A DNA stretch of 64,000 nucleotides from assembly GCF_004664715.2 (NCBI RefSeq), contig NC_051072.1, forward strand, positions 39,985,142 through 40,049,141, written 5' to 3'. A program made the translations under genes and the position numbers. Within the stretch, counting starts at the first letter, position 1. Each line of letters starts with the position of its first letter. The notes beneath the pieces are model-generated. The model was not told the origin of the DNA. It saw only the letters and a list, made by a program, of their open reading frames with translations, and searched no databases. The DNA is from Peromyscus leucopus. Lineage: Eukaryota; Chordata; Mammalia; Rodentia; Cricetidae. Below, piece by piece: positions 32,904 through 44,420 of the stretch.

Positions 32904-33560
32904 CAAAGCTGCAATCCTGAGACGTCCTGGAGGAAGGTGTCCAGCACTGCCTTCCACCCACCTTTCCAATGAGAAAGGTGACCAGTGCTTCTCAAGCACT
33001 CATGTGCTGAGTCCAACAGATTGTTTCCTATAGATCTCAGAAGCAAAATTATTTCAAACATTTTCATAGATGGCAATGTGGCTCCAACTGTTCACAGCAC
33101 AGAAGGAGTCCTTACACCCAGACTGTGCAATACAAAAGGCAAATGGAAAGCTCCTGTATAGGTCTCGCATACTTTCAAGTTTGCCTTCAGAATGTCAGAT
33201 GCTTTCATGTCTGGGAGAGGGAGATCAAAGAAAATTATTTCAAAAGTTTTCTGAGACTGAAAAGAAACATGAGGAGTTAACGAAAAAATTAGGAACCCAA
33301 GAAGTGAACCCATACAAGTGAAGCAGCCACCATTCCATGAGCAGAAGCACTCCCTGGCAACCTGCAGGGCAAGTGTGTGTGAATAAATGCACATTTCCAT
33401 CAGCACACAGATGGCACCATTTCAGAGACTCACTGAGAGCTCAGGACCCATATATAAACCTCAGAAGAAAAGATTTTGAGGGTAAAGTTAGCAGAAACAC
33501 ACAAATTTTGATATAATGCAACAACTATTAATACACAGTCTTACCACAGAATGAGGCTAT
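32904..33560. other. Unique sequence
   Basis: No repeat recognised. An 83-codon plus frame (33070-33321) and an overlapping minus frame have no known domain. Confidence 0.45.
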
Positions 33561-33561
33561 A

Positions 33562-33606
<45 letters not shown>
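33562..33606. repeat. (CA)n microsatellite
   Basis: A pure CA array of about 44 bases. Confidence 0.96.
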
Positions 33607-33607
<1 letters not shown>

Positions 33608-33783
33608 AGCAGTTCACACATTGTAGATCTATAATCCACACCTGTCCTCCATTCCAATGCACATTCATTATCATCTGTTACAGCATGTACATTTTGTGAG
33701 GCAGTTGAGGATCAATTTCTATTAAGTAATTCTTAAAACTTTAACAATGCACCAATTTCCATGGGCCATTGGACAAAGACAAT
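33607..33783. other. Unique sequence
   Basis: Nothing assignable. Confidence 0.5.
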
Positions 33784-33925
33784 TCTTTTTTCTTCAACTG
33801 ACAAGATCTCATTGTAGCTCAGGTTGGCCTGGAACTTGCTATGTAGCTCAGGCTGACTTGAATGTGACAACATGTCTCCTGCCTCGGCCTCCTAAGTACT
33901 GAGAGTGCAGGTAAACTTCTGCACC
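33784..33925 (-). repeat. B1 SINE, diverged, minus strand
   Basis: 'aagatctcattgtagctcag', 'gttggcctggaacttgctat', 'ctcctgcctcggcctcctaa' and 'gtactgagagtgcaggt' are the reversed B1 landmarks. Confidence 0.8.
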
Positions 33926-34299
33926 AGAAGTTGCACTGCTTTGCACTTCCAACAGCAGCTAATGATATTTCAACTTTTTTTTTGTTTTTGAAAATTTGTG
34001 AAAGGTTGATATTTTTCAAATTTTTGTTATACTATAGGAATGGAAATGATACAGTCTTAGAGTTTACTTTGTTGTACATACTTAAAATACTAACTGAATC
34101 TCTTTACCTGTGGGTGAATTTAGAGTTCTTATTTCATAACAGGTCCATTTTTGGTAGTTTTTGTTCTTCTAGGAACTTGAACATTTCCTCTAACTTGTCT
34201 AATTTTTTTTTTTAACAAATAATTGTCGTTTAACCTGAAGAACTTCCATGAAGATTTCTATAAGGAAGTTCTGCTAGCAATATAAATCTCTCCATTTTT
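33926..34299. other. AT-rich sequence
   Basis: T-rich; possibly the start of the ancient L1-like block that follows. Confidence 0.4.
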
Positions 34300-35250
34300 G
34301 GTTGACTTGGGTATCACTTTGTTTCATCATATTCACTTTAAATGATGCTTTTATTGGTTATAAGAACCTCTGTTGGTCATATTTGCCCTCAGATTTACTA
34401 ATTCCATCACCCTGCTTGTCTTCCAGTCTCCATTGCTACCCATGAGGCATCAATTGCAGAGATTCTTTCATAAATGTCTTTGTTTCTCCCTACTTACAAG
34501 ATTTGCTCTGGCTAGCTTTCAACATTTTTACTATATTGTGCCTTGTGTGGATCCCTATAAGTTTTTTTTTTTTTTTTACTAGAATATCATTGATTTTGTA
34601 GGTAAATAGATTGATGTCTTTTCACTGGGAATTTTTCAAGCATTACTCTTTCAAGTATTCTTTTTCTCCTCTCTTTTCTGGTACTGTAGTTATACATAGG
34701 TTGCTGTGACTGATGATTTCTTATTCTTCCTGGTAGTTCTGTTTATATTTTCTTGATTATATTTCCCTCTGGGTTATTTAAACTGCACATTCTCTATCAA
34801 CATAGATCCCATTGAACATTCTCTGTAGAGTTTTAAAACAGACTATTTTAATTTTCAAATATAGAATTTCCCCTTATTTCAGTTTTATCATTTCCACCTT
34901 TGCACTGACATTTTTCATATGATGAATGTTGTCATATCTTCCTTTACTTTGAAAGCATGGTTTCCTTCAGTTTCTTGAATATGTTTGCAGTAGATGCTTT
35001 GATATTTCTGTCTTTTGACTCTAACACCTGAGTCTTCTCAAATGCAGTTGCCCTTGACTTATCCCCTCCCCACCTCCCCACCCCATCCCCATGGGTTGGT
35101 GATACCTCCATGTTTCCATGAATTATTTTTAATTTTCTGATGAAAATTTATCTGCTGTTGAAAGTAAAATCTTTGCTTTTACAACTTCTGACACTGACTC
35201 TTGCCCCCTAGATTTTGTTAATGTCATTTTTCTCAATTCTTTAGCACATT
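34300..35250. repeat. Ancient L1-like sequence (L1M type), tentative
   Basis: The order of phrases resembles old mammalian L1-associated sequence: 'gatttgctctggctagcttt', 'ttttctggtactgtagttat', 'ttgaacattctctgtagagt' and 'gactctaacacctgagtctt'. It is highly diverged and low in GC. The strand is not assigned. A pure poly(T) lies at about 34562-34577. Confidence 0.4.
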
Positions 35251-36715
35251 GAAATATAAAGTTTGTTTTTCCTTCAGGATGCCATCCTCAGGGCACAATT
35301 ATTAGGAAGTAACAGTTTTTAGATGGACATTTCATGGCTACCTTCCCCCACATCTCTACTAATCTATCTACTTTTATTGGTAATTCACCCCACCCTTAGC
35401 ATCACTTATTATTAGCTGAATGCTCTGCCTTGAGTTGCATATTGCCCCACAGTCTGAACTAATCAAATTTAGGCTCCTTCCAGGGAGAGTATTTGAGGAC
35501 AGGACTTGAGGCTTGATATAACCGCAGAATAACTCTTCTTAGATGTCTCTTTCCCTTGTTATCTCTGGTAAACTTCCACATGGACAACAGCTTATGAGTC
35601 ACTATTACAGAGTGACAATTTCTCCTTAATTACCTACTGCAAAGACTTCTGTTATTTTCAGCAATAATTTATCATAAACTTCCTTATATTCTATTTCAAA
35701 TAATGCCTATTCTTCTGGATATACTGTGGAGCTCTGTCTCAGATTTTTGCCTTTTTCCTCAAAGACAGTCTCCAAAAAGTCTTTGGATTTGAGAAAATTT
35801 TTCTTGAGTCATCTAACTCTGGCTTTATAAGCAATGTGCTCACAAGGGTCAGAACTCTCTGTTATTTCAAGTTCTCCTCTCCAAATGTGATACTTCTAAA
35901 CTATAGGCAGATTGGAACAAGATGGTTAGATCCCACAGTCCTTGGTCTGCCATTTCTGGAGCTAACTTCAACCCTATAAGATAGGGGTGAATGGAGGAAA
36001 GGGGCCCCAAATTGCTCAGTCCTCTGACCTGAGTGATTCTACAATGATGAACTGCAGAATGGAATCAGAAATGACTGTGGCCTACATCTTGTAGATAGAC
36101 TTCACTGTTGGGAGAGGGAGAGAGCCCTATGCTGGACTACAACCATCTCAAATACAGCATCTAATGTGTTAGGCCAGCAAGACAAAGAGGAATGGCGAAT
36201 GAGTTATGGTTTGAATACCATAAACTCTCATTTGGTAACCCAGAGTTAGTATACATTCTTGAATTAGCATTTCTTCATTTGCTTTGTATGTTTAGGACAA
36301 TTCCTACATAGATAAATGGAAGAGTTTTTAATTAATTTTCACAAGATTTTGTTCTCCAACTGGTCCACATACCTCTTTCTACCTTCCAAATTGAACACTA
36401 TTGTTCTTTCTTTTTCTTATTGTTCCACAGACTATTGAAAATTTTATAGTAGTCTTGTGTCAGACCTTAGACTGGTACTTACAGACCAAAGCTAGGAAAT
36501 TTCTGTCTCACTGTGCAAAGAATAGCAGCTTTTAAAGAGAACTCTAAACTAAGATTCTTATATTTATATATTCTTGTATCACATATGAGAATCACCAGAA
36601 AATGTTTCTAAGTGATGATATAGAAAAATCTAAAGTTTCTGGAAATTTTTTTTTCAAGAATACCTTAGCAGCATTTCTCAAATTTTAGTGAGCAAATGAA
36701 TCATATGATATCCTG
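35251..36715. other. AT-rich unique or ancient sequence, about 1.5 kb
   Basis: No element recognised with confidence. Confidence 0.45.
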
Positions 36716-37035
36716 GAATTACTTTTTAAAACTTTTGTTTTGGTATAATTTTAAATTGCCAGAAAGGTTGCAAGGATAGTATAAAGGATCCCCATACACT
36801 CTTCACATAGCTTCTAACAGTGTCCTCTTACACAGCCATGCACCACAGTCAAAACCAAATTGTTGATGTTTCTAAAATGTTCTCAAGTAAACTACAGAGT
36901 TTGATAGGATTTCACCAATTTCCCACCAGTGTTCTTTTCCTATTTTGGAGTGCTACCTTACATATAATTCAAGGTCTTGTCAGTGCAGACTCATCTTTAG
37001 TAAACCCCAAATTCAGTCTAAGATTCTAAACTTTT
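36716..37035. repeat. Ancient mammalian interspersed repeat (L1-like), tentative
   Basis: 'gccagaaaggttgcaaggat', 'ccccatacactcttcacata' and 'ttagtaaaccccaaattcag' resemble a common old L1-associated text about cancelling and reading positions in the 3' region. The family name and strand are uncertain. Confidence 0.35.
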
Positions 37036-37964
37036 CATGCTCTCGTAGGCGATGCCATTAGTGCTGGTTCAAGGGCACATCTAAAATGCGTATCACCCTT
37101 GGACAAAAATGCCACTTTTTTTTTCTTTAGGAATTATTTGATTCTACCTTGCTTGGGCTTTAAATCATTTTATAGTCTATCACTTATTTTCTCAGAAACT
37201 TTAAAGTTGATGATACATAATAGATGGACTTTATTATTTTATCAAATCAAAAATTTCTGATGATAAAAATCTGCTTGCCAAAAGAAGTGGAGAGATTAGG
37301 AAATTGATTTCTGTTTGCTGTGTTTTTGCTCTAGGACTCTTCAAATAACTTCTGACAAGACAAAGCCAGAAAACAAACAATAATCTAGATTACAGGTTTG
37401 AGGTCAGCTATATAAATAAATAGAAGCTTCATTATTATGCTTAAAATACAAGAGCTATGATTATTAATTAAAACTCTTTCTAAAAAGGCTGTAAGCATTC
37501 CTTAGAGATTTAAATTTTCATTAGCATTGTAGGACATTCAGACATTGTTTTTTGACTTGTATATTGGAAATCAAGTCTGAAGAAGCATTATTTAGTAATC
37601 CCCCTCTGAAATCCAGAAGCATGTAATGCTTTTACAATTGGCTTCAATAATATTGTCCACATCGTTATGGTTAGTAACAGATATAATGAAACCCAAGTAC
37701 TTTGAAACAAGTCTTCCTCAGCCCAAGAACTCTAGTGAATTTTGTAGCCTGTACCTAGGAAAGGATGCAACAGTCTGCTTTAGATTCTAAGCATCATTCT
37801 AAGGATGATGATGGTCTGGATCCTTTTCTCCCTTATTCCAAACCTAGTGATAAGTGCTTATATTCTGTCTCTGCTATCAGTATGGTGAAAACTCCTAGGG
37901 ACCCTCTAGTTTAGCCTCTTGGTTCACAAGAAATGAAACTGAAGCCTCTATAGTGAAGTCATGT
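37036..37964. other. AT-rich unique sequence
   Basis: Nothing assignable. Confidence 0.5.
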
Positions 37965-38115
37965 TTGTTTGTTTGTTTGTTTTTGTTTTTGAGGCAGGAT
38001 TTCACTGTACAGCTCTACTATCCTGGAACTTACTATGTAGACCAGGCTGGCCTCAAACTCACAGAGATTCTTCTACTTCTACTTCCTAGGTGTGAGACTA
38101 AAGGCATGCTAGAGA
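37965..38115 (-). repeat. B1 SINE with (TTTG)n tail, minus strand
   Basis: The TTTG run at 37966-37990 is the evolved tail. It is followed by 'gaggcaggatttcactgtac', 'accaggctggcctcaaactc' and 'cacagagattcttctacttc'. Confidence 0.85.
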
Positions 38116-38339
38116 AGTGGTCTTGATCAAAGACATGTAGCTATTAGTTTTCTCTCGATGGTAATTTATCTTAGTGTTTTTTAGAGTTAGGGAGTGTGAC
38201 TATTTCCCTTTTGTGTTATTATTCAGAAATATTTCAATTTAGCCAAAATAATATTTTAATTATATTCTTTGCCTTATTGCATCTTAATCATTTATTGTAT
38301 TTTTCTTTGCCTTTAGGAAACAGATCATTTATCTTGACA
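38116..38339. other. AT-rich unique sequence
   Basis: Nothing assignable. Confidence 0.5.
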
Positions 38340-38465
38340 AACATGATGGCCCATGCCTATTAGCTCAGCACCAGGGTGACTAAGGCAGGAGGTTCACCAT
38401 GAGCTCAAAACCAGCCTAATCTACAAAGTGGACACTGTTAAAAATTTGTCTCCACATAAATATGA
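38340..38465 (+). repeat. Old B1-like SINE, plus strand
   Basis: 'tgatggcccatgcctattag', 'ctcagcaccagggtgactaa' and 'aaaaccagcctaatctacaa' are diverged B1 landmarks. Confidence 0.7.
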
Positions 38466-38467
38466 GC

Positions 38468-38608
38468 AAAAAAAAATTCAACAAGGTCTCATTCTGCAGC
38501 CAAGGCTAGCCTTGAATCTACTGTGTAGTCAAGGCTGGCTTTAAACTTGTGATGATCCTCCTGCCTCAACCTCCATCATTCTGGGATAACAGTCATGATG
38601 TACTCCAT
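38468..38608 (-). repeat. B1 SINE, minus strand
   Basis: 'caaggtctcattctgcagcc', 'aaggctagccttgaatctac' and 'gatcctcctgcctcaacctc'. It lies tail-to-tail with the plus-strand copy at 38340, making an imperfect inverted SINE pair. Confidence 0.8.
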
Positions 38609-39181
38609 TCTCGTTGATCAATTTAATTTTTTTTTTACAAAGGTTGGAAAACAATTGTATAGAGGGGGTAAAGGCTTGGTTAGAGGCAGGAGCCAGTGGG
38701 CACCAGAGAAATCCATATAGATATCCACAGATAGGTGAAATAAGCCTCAGCCAACAGCTTGCCATTTGTACAAAACTTAGATCAAAATGGGTAAGTGAGT
38801 ACTGCAGAGGAAACTCTAAAGCCTTTAAGAAGCAGAACAGAATTGTCTTGGTGAAGAGTCCTCAGAACTATGACAAAAGCCACAATTTTGTAACAGAAAA
38901 ATATCAGTGAAGTGATTGGGACAATTCTTTGTATATTTTTAATTAAAGTAATGTTATATCAATAGGATCCATTTGTCCAAGGTATTTACTAATTTATTTT
39001 ATTAAATGCCTACTATATATTTAATAAAAAAATCCTTTTGTGAGAAGAAAAGACATGTAAATATAACTCAAACATTAGGTACAGGATTCACTTTGACAAA
39101 AATTGCACATTGAATCACCTTTCAAAGCTCAATAGTAACTGTAAAAGAACTATGGAATTTGAAAATGGTCAGAAGACAAGG
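38609..39181. other. Unique sequence
   Basis: No element. A good donor-like 'atgggtaagtgag' lies at about 38789, but no matching acceptor or frame supports an exon. A 98-codon frame (38614-38910) has no domain. Confidence 0.45.
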
Positions 39182-39187
39182 GCATTT

Positions 39188-39738
39188 TGTAGTTGTTTGT
39201 TTTTTACTCTTTTGGTTCTTCTGGCACTTTTGCCTCTTTGAGGGCCTGCTACACAGCTCCCAAATAAATATACACACTGAGCCTTATTATTACTTATAAA
39301 TGCTTGGCCTTAGCTTGGCTTATTTCTAGCCAGCTTTTCTTAATTTAAATTATCCCATCTTTCTTTTGCCTCTGGGCTTTTACCTTTTTCTATTTCTGTA
39401 TATCTTTTTTACTTCTTACTCCACAGTTGGTTTTGTGACCTGGTGGCTGGCCCCTTGCCTCCTCCTCCTCCTTTCCTTGTTCCTCCATCTTCTCCTCCCA
39501 GATTCCTCCTCCTATTTACTTTCTCTGCCTACCAACCCAGCCTATCCTTTCTCCTGCCTTACTATTGGCTGTTCAGGTCTTTATTAAACCAATCAGATAT
39601 TTTAGACAGGCAAAGTAACACACCTCCACAAAATTAAACAAATGCAACATAAAAGAATGAAGCACATCTTTGCATCTTAAAACAAATGTTCCACAGAATA
39701 AACAAATGTAAAGCATATTTAACTAATATTCTACAACA
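39188..39738 (-). mobile_element. Solo LTR, family A, with perfect 6-bp target duplication
   Basis: 551 bp, starting TG and ending CA, flanked by 'gcattt' at 39182-39187 and 39739-39744. A 6-bp duplication fits ERV2/ERVK-type integration. On the minus strand it carries an ATTGG box and an AATAAA signal. It is homologous to 29464-30004 and 45501-45947. No internal retroviral sequence is present, so it formed by LTR-LTR recombination. The subfamily name is uncertain (BglII/RMER-like is my guess). Confidence 0.85.
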
Positions 39739-39744
39739 GCATTT

Positions 39745-39931
39745 TGCTGACAGGACATGTGGACGGCATATTAGTACACGAGATTGTGCTTTCATCTTTA
39801 TTATGTAAGCACCTCAAAACATCCTTTTCCATTCCCCGGGATGAGTAAATTTGTTGCACTGTCTAGCAAAGGAAAATTAAGATTGCAGATGAAAGACAGG
39901 TTTTAAAATGTTTGGGTTTGTAACAGCGTAA
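39745..39931. other. Unique sequence
   Basis: Nothing assignable. Confidence 0.5.
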
Positions 39932-40065
39932 TTAGATACACATAGTTGCTCACATCTGTGATCTTAGCACTCAGGAGACTGAGGCAGAAGCATTAAGAGG
40001 TAGAGTTCAGCTAGAGCGACACAGAGAGCTCAGGCCAACCTGAGACAAAGATAAATAGAATTTGA
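39932..40065 (+). repeat. B1 SINE, old, plus strand
   Basis: 'tgctcacatctgtgatctta', 'gcactcaggagactgaggca' and 'cacagagagctcaggccaac'. Confidence 0.75.
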
Positions 40066-40429
40066 AACCAAGCAAAAAATACTTTTCAAAATAAGAAAAT
40101 ATAATTAGCCTCATCTATCCAGATGTGCCTAGCTGATTTACAGACAAGAGGGCAGGATACTGTGGTCCAGGAGATAACGCAATCCACAGTTGTTTAATGT
40201 GAAGATAAAGAAAAGGGAGGCAAGAGTCAAGGAATATTAGCTGGACAAGGCAGATACACTGATTATTCCATCTGTTCTATAGAAGGGAACATGTTGTACA
40301 TACTGATTTCAAACCAGTGAAACCAATGTTAGAGTTCTAACCTATAAACTGTGAGATAATCAAGTTGTTTCTTTAAGCTACTGGGTTTATAGGCATTTAT
40401 TACAACATCAGTAGAAATCTAATGAGATA
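40066..40429. other. Unique sequence
   Basis: Nothing assignable. Confidence 0.5.
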
Positions 40430-41235
40430 CCCATGTGATGTATGCAACTTATGATGACAATGAGATTTCACTACAAAGCCAAAAGAACAGTGGAAATGAG
40501 AATAGTGAAAATACCAAACATTTGCCAAGATGCCCACAAACCAGGCTTTCATACACTGCTAAGGTAACATAAAATGATCCACCAACTCTAAAACACCAAA
40601 ATAAATAAAGAAGCATAGCTAAGCATGATGTTCAGCAGGAGATCACCTGCCTCACACATGCATGGCCCAGGGTTTGAACACAGCACAGAAGAAGGAAAGA
40701 AAAGGAATGAAGTTGGAGTAAATCCTAACCATTTACTACACTGCCCAGGGATTTATTCTAGAGCATTCATTCCAGAGAGATAAAAGTCTGTGCCTACTCA
40801 AAAACCTTTGCAGAGAAGCCTGTGTATAATCATCAAAATGCAAAAAGACCAAAATGTCCTTCAGCCAGTGAATGATTAAAAAAGTCATGACATCTGTACC
40901 ATGGAATAGTACTCAACAGAAGAAGAAAGGAACTGCCGGTACATTCATAAAATGCTCCAAAGGCTGAACACAAAGCCACAGCAAGAAATCTAGGTAGAGA
41001 TGTGGTTGCTGTGACTCTTGGTTGACAGAGTAATTACACAAATCTTCACATGTGATCAAGGTAACACAAGGATCAATGTCCACCTCCTGGCTTTGATACT
41101 GTACTATAGTCATGCACACTGTCATCATTGGAGCAAACTGGTGAAGGTACACAGGACATCCCTGTACTACTTCCACATGTGCTGAGTGCCTCAAGTCATT
41201 ATCCAATAAAACGTTAGGAATACACAAACCATGAG
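40430..41235 (+). repeat. Ancient L1 (L1M type) 3' end, plus strand
   Basis: Typical old-L1 phrases in order: 'gctttcatacactgctaagg', 'gggatttattctagagcatt', 'accatggaatagtactcaac', 'gagtaattacacaaatcttc', 'ctttgatactgtactatagt'. An ID SINE interrupts it at 40617-40712. The ORF2 frame is destroyed. Confidence 0.75.
40617..40712 (+). repeat. ID SINE inserted in the ancient L1
   Basis: 'gctaagcatgatgttcagca', then 'gcctcacacatgcatggccc', then 'agggtttgaacacagcac' with an A-rich end matches a diverged ID element. The L1 text resumes after it. Confidence 0.6.
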
Positions 41236-41479
41236 GACAGATTGATGCTTCAGTATATTCCTCTACCTCTCATCCCATTTCTCTCCTTCCTCACCTCTAA
41301 TTACAGAAATATCCTAAACATTGGGGTTTATAATTTCCAATTGTTTTAATTATTTTTTCTCACTATGAATTGCTTAAGAATACAGGGTGTTGGTTGGCAT
41401 ATTCTAATATATGAATGAAATTCTAATAATAAAATAAGTGGCATCGCTGTGTTCATCATTCTCTGAGTTCTTGGTGCTT
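41236..41479. other. AT-rich sequence
   Basis: Nothing assignable with confidence. Confidence 0.5.
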
Positions 41480-42240
41480 CGTTGCTACCTGCTTGCTTTT
41501 ATGCTGTTGTGACCTATTCATGGGAACATATCTCATGCAGCTTAGCATTGTATTTCTATGTCATAGTCCACTATCTCACTGTATGATTTTACTTGTGTTT
41601 TCTTCTATTGATAGAAACACATCATTTTTCAGGATTATACTCTCACAAAACAGTGACAAAGGAATTCCTCTCTACATGTGTCTAAACAAACACAGAGAAT
41701 GTTTCCAGAATGTATGCCTAGAGCTGCAAATTCTTTCTTCAGGATATGCTCATTTTAATTTATTAATTAATTTCAAACCATCTCACTTATAAAAACAGTT
41801 TTAAACCATTTTACTAGTTGTTTGTTCCTTTTTATTATGCTATATCATCACTGATATTTGGCATTCTCAGATTTTCATTTTCCCAAAGTGACTGACTTGA
41901 AATGGAAATTTCCATTTTAATTTTCATTGACCTAGTTATTAGTGAGATAAAGCAGGTGTTTATGCATTTATGGCTCATTTATATTTTCTTCTCTGTGAGA
42001 GTCTTGTTCATATACAACTCAGTTGAATTTTTAAGTATTTATACATATGTATTCATTTTGCTGGTTATCTGAAGCTTGTAGTATTTTAATATTGTTGGCA
42101 TATTTAGCTATCCAAAAGTTTTCTTTCAATATGGTAAAACTATATTTCCTTGAAGCTTGTGCTTCAATGTCTTAGAAATTCCTTCCCTACTCAGAGATCA
42201 TAAAATTCTTCCGATATATTCTTTTCCTTTAAAAATATAA
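41480..42240. repeat. Ancient L1-like AT-rich sequence, tentative
   Basis: 'tcactgtatgattttacttg', 'tggttatctgaagcttgtag', 'ccttgaagcttgtgcttcaa' and 'ttccttccctactcagagat' recall old L1-associated text (the 'rate of channel and settled position' region common in mammals). Strongly diverged; strand unassigned. Confidence 0.4.
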
Positions 42241-42304
42241 ATTCTTTCTAGATAAGGAAAAACATGAACTCTACATTTTGCCTTTCCTCTACATTATACT
42301 TGTT

Positions 42305-42548
42305 TTTTTTAAGATTTGTCTTTCATTGTTTTCATTGTCTTTTATTAAATTATTAACATTATTCCTGTCTTTGTGAGGATGTATGCACATGGGTGCAGGT
42401 TACCACAGAGGCTAAATGTGTCAGATTCTGCTGGATCTGGAGTTATAGCCAGTCGTGAGATATCCCACGTGGGTGTTGGGAGCCAAACTCCAGTCCTCTG
42501 GAAAAGCAGTGTGCTCTCTTAACTGATGAGTAATTTCTCTGAGTCCCC
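42305..42548 (-). repeat. B3 SINE, minus strand
   Basis: 'tgtgaggatgtatgcacatg', 'ctggatctggagttatagcc', 'cacgtgggtgttgggagcca' and 'ctcttaactgatgagtaatt' are reversed B3 landmarks. Confidence 0.85.
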
Positions 42549-43194
42549 CACACCTGTATTTCAATTTGTGTGTACCACAAGAAAGGGTTCCTGTTATTTT
42601 TATTCACTATGGGAATATTCCTATATCTTTGCATACTTATGTGTAACTTTTCACCCTGGATTTGTCACATGTCCTCAGACATGCACAGTTTTGGACTCAT
42701 TATCTACCATTTTACTAATGATGCTCCAATACTTGAATGTCTTAATTCCTACACTTCTCCCATAACTCTCTATGTTGCCATCTTCAAAAGTGAATTGGTT
42801 ATCACTGGTCCTCAGATCTTTACACATTCTTCAGAATTTGCTTACCAAATTCCTCAGAATAATTCTATGATCTTCCGTTGCCAGTTAATAATAAATTTGA
42901 ACACTAAAAGCAAATTTTTTTAGGACAGATAACATCAAGCATCAGAAAATCATTTTATCAATGTACATAAATACAGAGAAGGGCTGGAATGTGTATGCTA
43001 TTCACCATACTTTTAAGTATTATATATGTTTCCATTTATTTAAGCTTCTGTGAGTCTTACCTAAAACTTGTGCAATTTCATCTGAAAGAAACTTTCATAC
43101 TTAGATTAGTTAATTTATTTCTACATTTCTAATAATTTTTGTTACTGTTATTTCTATTTTTTCTTTCATACTTTTTAGATTTTTTTCTTGTGCA
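42549..43194. other. AT-rich unique sequence
   Basis: Nothing assignable. The 117-codon frame at 42570-42923 has no recognised domain. Confidence 0.45.
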
Positions 43195-43516
43195 TATGTA
43201 TACACATTGGGGGATGGGGCATGCACATATGTGCACATATACGTAGAGGCCAGAGATGAGTGTTGAATCCCTTCCTGAATCATTTTCCATCTTATTTGGG
43301 GGCAGGGGGGCAAGTGGCTTGCTGAACTTAGAACTCATTGACTCAGCTAGAGTGTCTGGCCCAAAGGCCTCAGAGTTCCTCCTACTCTACCCCCCTAGGA
43401 GTAGAATTACAGACACACAGTGGTATGCCCAGCCTTTGCACATGGATTCTAGGGGACTGAACCCAGATCCCTGTGTTTGTACAGCTAGCACTCACCAGCC
43501 TCTACCATATCTCCTT
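43195..43516 (-). repeat. B4 SINE, diverged, minus strand
   Basis: 'gtagaggccagagatgagtg', 'gaactcattgactcagctag', 'gagtagaattacagacacac' and 'ggactgaacccagatccctg' follow the reversed B4 order. Confidence 0.75.
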
Positions 43517-43519
43517 TTA

Positions 43520-43523
<4 letters not shown>

Positions 43524-43556
<33 letters not shown>

Positions 43557-43682
43557 CGACAGTTTCTCTGTGTAGCTTTGCGCTTTCTGGAGCTCACTTG
43601 TAGCCAGCTGCTCGAACTCACAGAATCGCTGCTCTGCCTCCCGAGTGCTGGGATTAAAGGCGTGTGCAACCAACGCCCGGCC
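43524..43682 (-). repeat. Young B1 SINE with 47-nt poly(T) and target duplication
   Basis: A long poly(T) (about 43524-43556) leads into 'cgacagtttctctgtgtagc', 'gctgggattaaaggcgtgtg' and 'aacgcccggc'. The flanks share 'ttaaaactttttt' (from about 43517 and from 43683), a target-site duplication. The body lacks single bases at many positions where other B1 copies have doubled letters, as discussed in the findings. Confidence 0.9.
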
Positions 43683-43697
43683 TTAAAACTTTTTTCT

Positions 43698-43949
43698 AAT
43701 TGTTTCTGGAATATACAAATACACAAATAATGATTATTTTATCATCTACCACTCTCCTCAAACTTTTTGCATTATTTCTAATAGTTTTCCTGTAAAGTCT
43801 CTTGTTTTTAATCAATGATAAGTTGGTGTCTCCTTTTCTCTTCTGCCTCTGTTTCCTCCTTTCCATTCAGTACTACCAACAGCCACCAGTTACATATAAA
43901 TAGTGTTAAGCATCATCGCTCTGTCACTCCAGATTAAAAGTATCATTTC
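43698..43949. other. Unique sequence
   Basis: Nothing assignable. Confidence 0.45.
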
Positions 43950-44420
43950 TGACACATTATCACTGACTTTTACCTTGGTCAAATCTATTATAAGTCACTC
44001 TAATTTGAGTCTTTTCAGAAACTGGATTTGAGTTTTGGTTTCTATTTTATTAATACATACATTCTGGCTTGAATTTTTCTCTTTATTTTTGCCTGCATGC
44101 TTTCTAAAATCTCGAATTGGGTGCTGAGCCTCCTAAATCCTCACCCCTTTATCTTTCCATTCCAAATACACACAGGGAAGGCTGTCATTTCCTGTCACTT
44201 GTATTACTTCCCCTAAATTTTTCATGAGTTAAAATTAGCATCCATTTTCAACATTCTCTAATTTTCACTCATCCTTGTTTGACTAATGAATTGTTTACAT
44301 CTGTGTTAATTAGATGAGTTATCTGTGGCCTTTTAAAGTTGTTCATTCACGTGTATTATGATCAGATATGGCCTCCTAGCATGCTTATTAAAGACTTGCT
44401 GAATACTCTTACTCCCCTTC
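43950..44420 (-). repeat. Ancient L1 ORF2-like antisense sequence, tentative
   Basis: Phrases such as 'aactggatttgagttttggt', 'ctaattttcactcatccttg' and 'gtgtattatgatcagatatg' recall the antisense of old L1 ORF2. The match is patchy. Confidence 0.35.

Noticed and set aside
33070..33321. 83-codon frame with a lysine/glutamate-rich C-terminal part
   Set aside because: It could be a decayed exon, but an overlapping minus frame of similar length and the lack of any recognised motif make chance more likely.
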